A stretch of DNA of 7,383 nt. Origin: Christensenellaceae bacterium. GTDB lineage: Bacteria > Bacillota > Clostridia > Christensenellales > Aristaeellaceae. Both the position numbers and the translations under genes were made by a program. Positions 6,097 to 7,383 of the stretch are shown here, one piece after another; the first letter of the stretch is position 1; every line of letters starts with the position of its first letter. The stretch is taken from positions 1-7,383 of the forward strand of contig JADGQP010000053.1 of the NCBI GenBank assembly GCA_017881705.1, written 5' to 3'. Under the pieces are notes generated by a model. That model saw nothing but the letters and a program-made list of their open reading frames with translations. It had not been told where the DNA came from and did no database searches.

Positions 6097-6400
6097 TTAT
6101 ACGACGTGGCGCTTTACACGATTTTTACGTTGCAATTGCAAAACGGTTTCCAAATTCCGGCACTGCCCCGGCGTGCAGCCGATGAATTGCCTGAACACCG
6201 CCGTAAAATGCTCCTGGGAGGAAACGGAAAAGAACTGCGATGCAGCGAATGGAGCCGTTGTCGCAGCACATATAGCGCGCCGTTTTCTCCGCCTGCCTGC
6301 GGAAAATGAAACGGTACATCGCTTCGGCGGTTTCCTGCCAGAAGCGTTTGGACAGATCATCCGGATATACAAACGCGGCGCTGTTTGGCGCTATCTTTGT
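6097..6400 (-). pseudogene. Frameshifted remnant of an AraC-family DNA-binding domain
   Basis: One minus-strand frame reads DDLSKRFWQET, RFIFRRQAEKTARYM and then SIRCIAVLFRF down to about 6221. This follows the AraC family pattern: first helix-turn-helix, linker helix with R..A, then SIxxIAxxxGF. The match continues in another frame as SSQEHFTAVFRQFIGCTPGQCR (6222 down to about 6157), the typical second helix-turn-helix and C-terminus. The join needs a two-base deletion or one-base insertion near 6222. No N-terminal effector domain is visible upstream, and the sequence soon runs into the gltB promoter. It is thus a broken, 5'-truncated regulator gene. The remnant may once have controlled a neighbouring gene; nothing shows which one. 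Confidence 0.6.
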
Positions 6401-6563
6401 AAAATAAAACGGAACTGTCTGAAAACGTCGGGAGCATTCCAAACGCTTGGGAGGTTCCCGCCGTTTTCGTTCGCTCCGCCGCACGACGGCGATGCCTCCG
6501 TTTTTCTTGATTCTGTTATAAAACCCTGTATGCGCCACGCATTGTTCTTCCGCTGTACCATAC
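6401..6563. other. Intergenic sequence without recognisable gene
   Basis: Reading frames across this stretch on both strands give low-complexity or basic translations with no motif I recognise. Since it lies upstream of the AraC-like remnant it may hold eroded codons of that gene's missing N-terminal part, but I cannot show this. A small CGCCG/CGGCG hairpin is present near 6477-6491 without a T tract directly behind it. Confidence 0.3.
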
Positions 6564-6593
6564 TTGTCATTGTTTGGGAAACGATGATATAAT
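6564..6593 (+). promoter_or_regulatory. Promoter of gltB (TTGTCA, 18-base spacer, TATAAT)
   Basis: The -35 is TTGTCA (6564-6569), the -10 is a perfect TATAAT (6588-6593), and TGA before it gives an extended -10. The 18-base spacer is within the normal range for the housekeeping sigma factor. Transcription would start near 6600, leaving a leader of about 73 bases. Confidence 0.75.
6567..6587 (+). promoter_or_regulatory. Dyad in the gltB promoter spacer, operator candidate
   Basis: TCATTGTTT (6567-6575) and AAACGATGA (6579-6587) form an inverted repeat with eight of nine pairs matching around GGG. It fills the gap between the -35 and -10, where a bound protein would block or distort the promoter. 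It does not match the TnrA/GlnR consensus TGTNA-N7-TNACA, so the regulator is unknown. Confidence 0.4.
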
Positions 6594-6673
6594 ACAATGA
6601 CGCTCAATAACGACGCGACGAAGAGCGCTATTTTTAGCACCTTTTCCAAACACACGCAATCGGAGGCCAGAAC

Positions 6674-7383
6674 ATGAAAGATCGGGAACTGCCACGACAG
6701 CAAGGGTTATATTTGCCGCAATACGAACATGACGCGTGCGGTATCGGCATGCTGGTGAATATTAAAGGCGTTCGCTCCCATAAGGTGCTTACCGACGCCA
6801 TGGAAACACTCAACCACCTTTCCCACCGCGGCGGTACCGGCGCAGAACCGGATACCGGCGACGGTGCTGGTATATTAACGCAGATTCCCGATGCGTTTTT
6901 CCGTAAAGTTTGCCCGCTGGAGAACATGGTGCTGCCCGCACCCGGCTCCTACGGCGTCGGCATGCTTTTTTTATCTATGGACGGCGAACGCCGCGCGGCC
7001 GTGGAAAAAGCCTTTGAAGACATTACGGGCGAATACGGGCAAACGTTTTTAGGCTGGCGTACCGTGCCGGTTAACCCGGGGACGTTAGGCAAGACCGCGC
7101 TGGAGTGCATGCCTTTCATCCGCCAGGCGTTTATTCAAAAAAGCGCGGATATTGCCGACGACTCGGCTTTTGAGCGCCGGCTGTATCAGATTCGCAAGAC
7201 TGCCGAAAGCCGGCTGCGTTACAGCGCGGATGCGAATCCAGGCGATTTTTACGCCGCCAGCCTCAGCTGCCGTACCATCGTGTACAAGGGCATGCTGCAG
7301 GCCCGTCAGGTGGGGGAACTATACCTGGATTTGAGCGACCTGGATTATGAAACCGCGCTGGCGCTGGTGCACAGCCGCTATTC
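6674..7383 (+). CDS. gltB: Glutamate synthase large subunit, N-terminal part (cut by window edge)
   Basis: 236 codons are visible, the start of a protein usually near 1500 residues. The sequence YEHDACGIGMLVN places the catalytic cysteine at Cys22, so the first 21 residues are a short propeptide removed to expose Cys as the N-terminal nucleophile of a class II glutamine amidotransferase. Further family motifs are LSHRGGTGAEPDTGDGAGIL (about 49-68) and the FYAASLSCRTIVYKGML region. This domain releases ammonia from glutamine; the missing C-terminal FMN domain uses it with 2-oxoglutarate to make glutamate. GGAGG lies seven bases before the ATG and a strong promoter lies upstream. The gene is divergent from the pho operon and is probably controlled separately. 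The partner small subunit gene (gltD) would be expected downstream, outside the window. Confidence 0.95.
   Translation, partial: MKDRELPRQQGLYLPQYEHDACGIGMLVNIKGVRSHKVLTDAMETLNHLSHRGGTGAEPDTGDGAGILTQIPDAFFRKVCPLENMVLPAPGSYGVGMLFLSMDGERRAAVEKAFEDITGEYGQTFLGWRTVPVNPGTLGKTALECMPFIRQAFIQKSADIADDSAFERRLYQIRKTAESRLRYSADANPGDFYAASLSCRTIVYKGMLQARQVGELYLDLSDLDYETALALVHSRY

Noticed and set aside
6173..6592. Plus-strand 139-codon open frame between the pho operon and gltB
   Set aside because: Most of it is antisense to the AraC-like remnant. It shows no recognisable domain and has no promoter or ribosome binding site of note.
6634..6927. Minus-strand 97-codon frame across the gltB start
   Set aside because: It is antisense to the strongly supported gltB N-terminal domain and its motifs.

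Overview
This window looks like a chromosomal stretch of a bacterium of the Bacillota, probably Clostridia-like. The evidence is the strong AAGGAG/GGAGG ribosome binding sites, the PhoB/PhoR/PhoU/PstB set, a CNNM/CorC-family membrane protein of the Gram-positive length, and a Bacillota-style glutamate synthase large subunit. The taxonomic call is an inference from gene content and signals, not from a database search. Most genes are ordinary housekeeping or regulatory genes. The unusual material sits at the left end and in the intergenic region near the right end.

Left end (1-613): a short truncated HAD-hydrolase gene on the minus strand (306-569) faces a second, strongly diverged and disrupted copy of the same locus on the plus strand (1-~270). 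The plus-strand copy has the tail of the CNNM gene, the same short stop/start overlap, and then a HAD N-terminus with an in-frame stop and a frameshift. Together they form a degenerate inverted repeat with a spacer of about 77 bases. It is either a decayed inverted duplication or a chimeric contig end.

Middle, all on the minus strand: a CNNM/CorC-type transporter-like protein (566-1921, probable TTG start) overlaps the HAD gene and has its own extended -10 promoter. Then, in transcription order from the right, come pstB (5128-5877), phoU (4475-5128), a PhoB-type response regulator (3801-4478) and a PhoR-type histidine kinase (2153-3808). These four overlap one another by 1, 4 and 8 bases, so they form one operon, closed by a hairpin at 2109-2139. 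The kinase and regulator sense and respond to phosphate limitation, PstB is the ATPase of the phosphate ABC importer, and PhoU couples importer state to the kinase. The pstS, pstC and pstA genes that normally precede pstB are not in the window.

Intergenic region 5878-6673: upstream of pstB lies a clear candidate PHO box, four hexamers resembling TTTACA repeated every 11 bases on the minus strand, followed 9 bases later by a -10-like TATGCT. A structured leader of about 130 bases follows. Further right is a frameshifted remnant of an AraC-family DNA-binding domain on the minus strand. On the plus strand is a near-consensus promoter whose spacer holds an almost perfect 21-base dyad.

Right end (6674-7383, plus strand): the N-terminal glutaminase domain of the large subunit of glutamate synthase (gltB), cut by the window edge.
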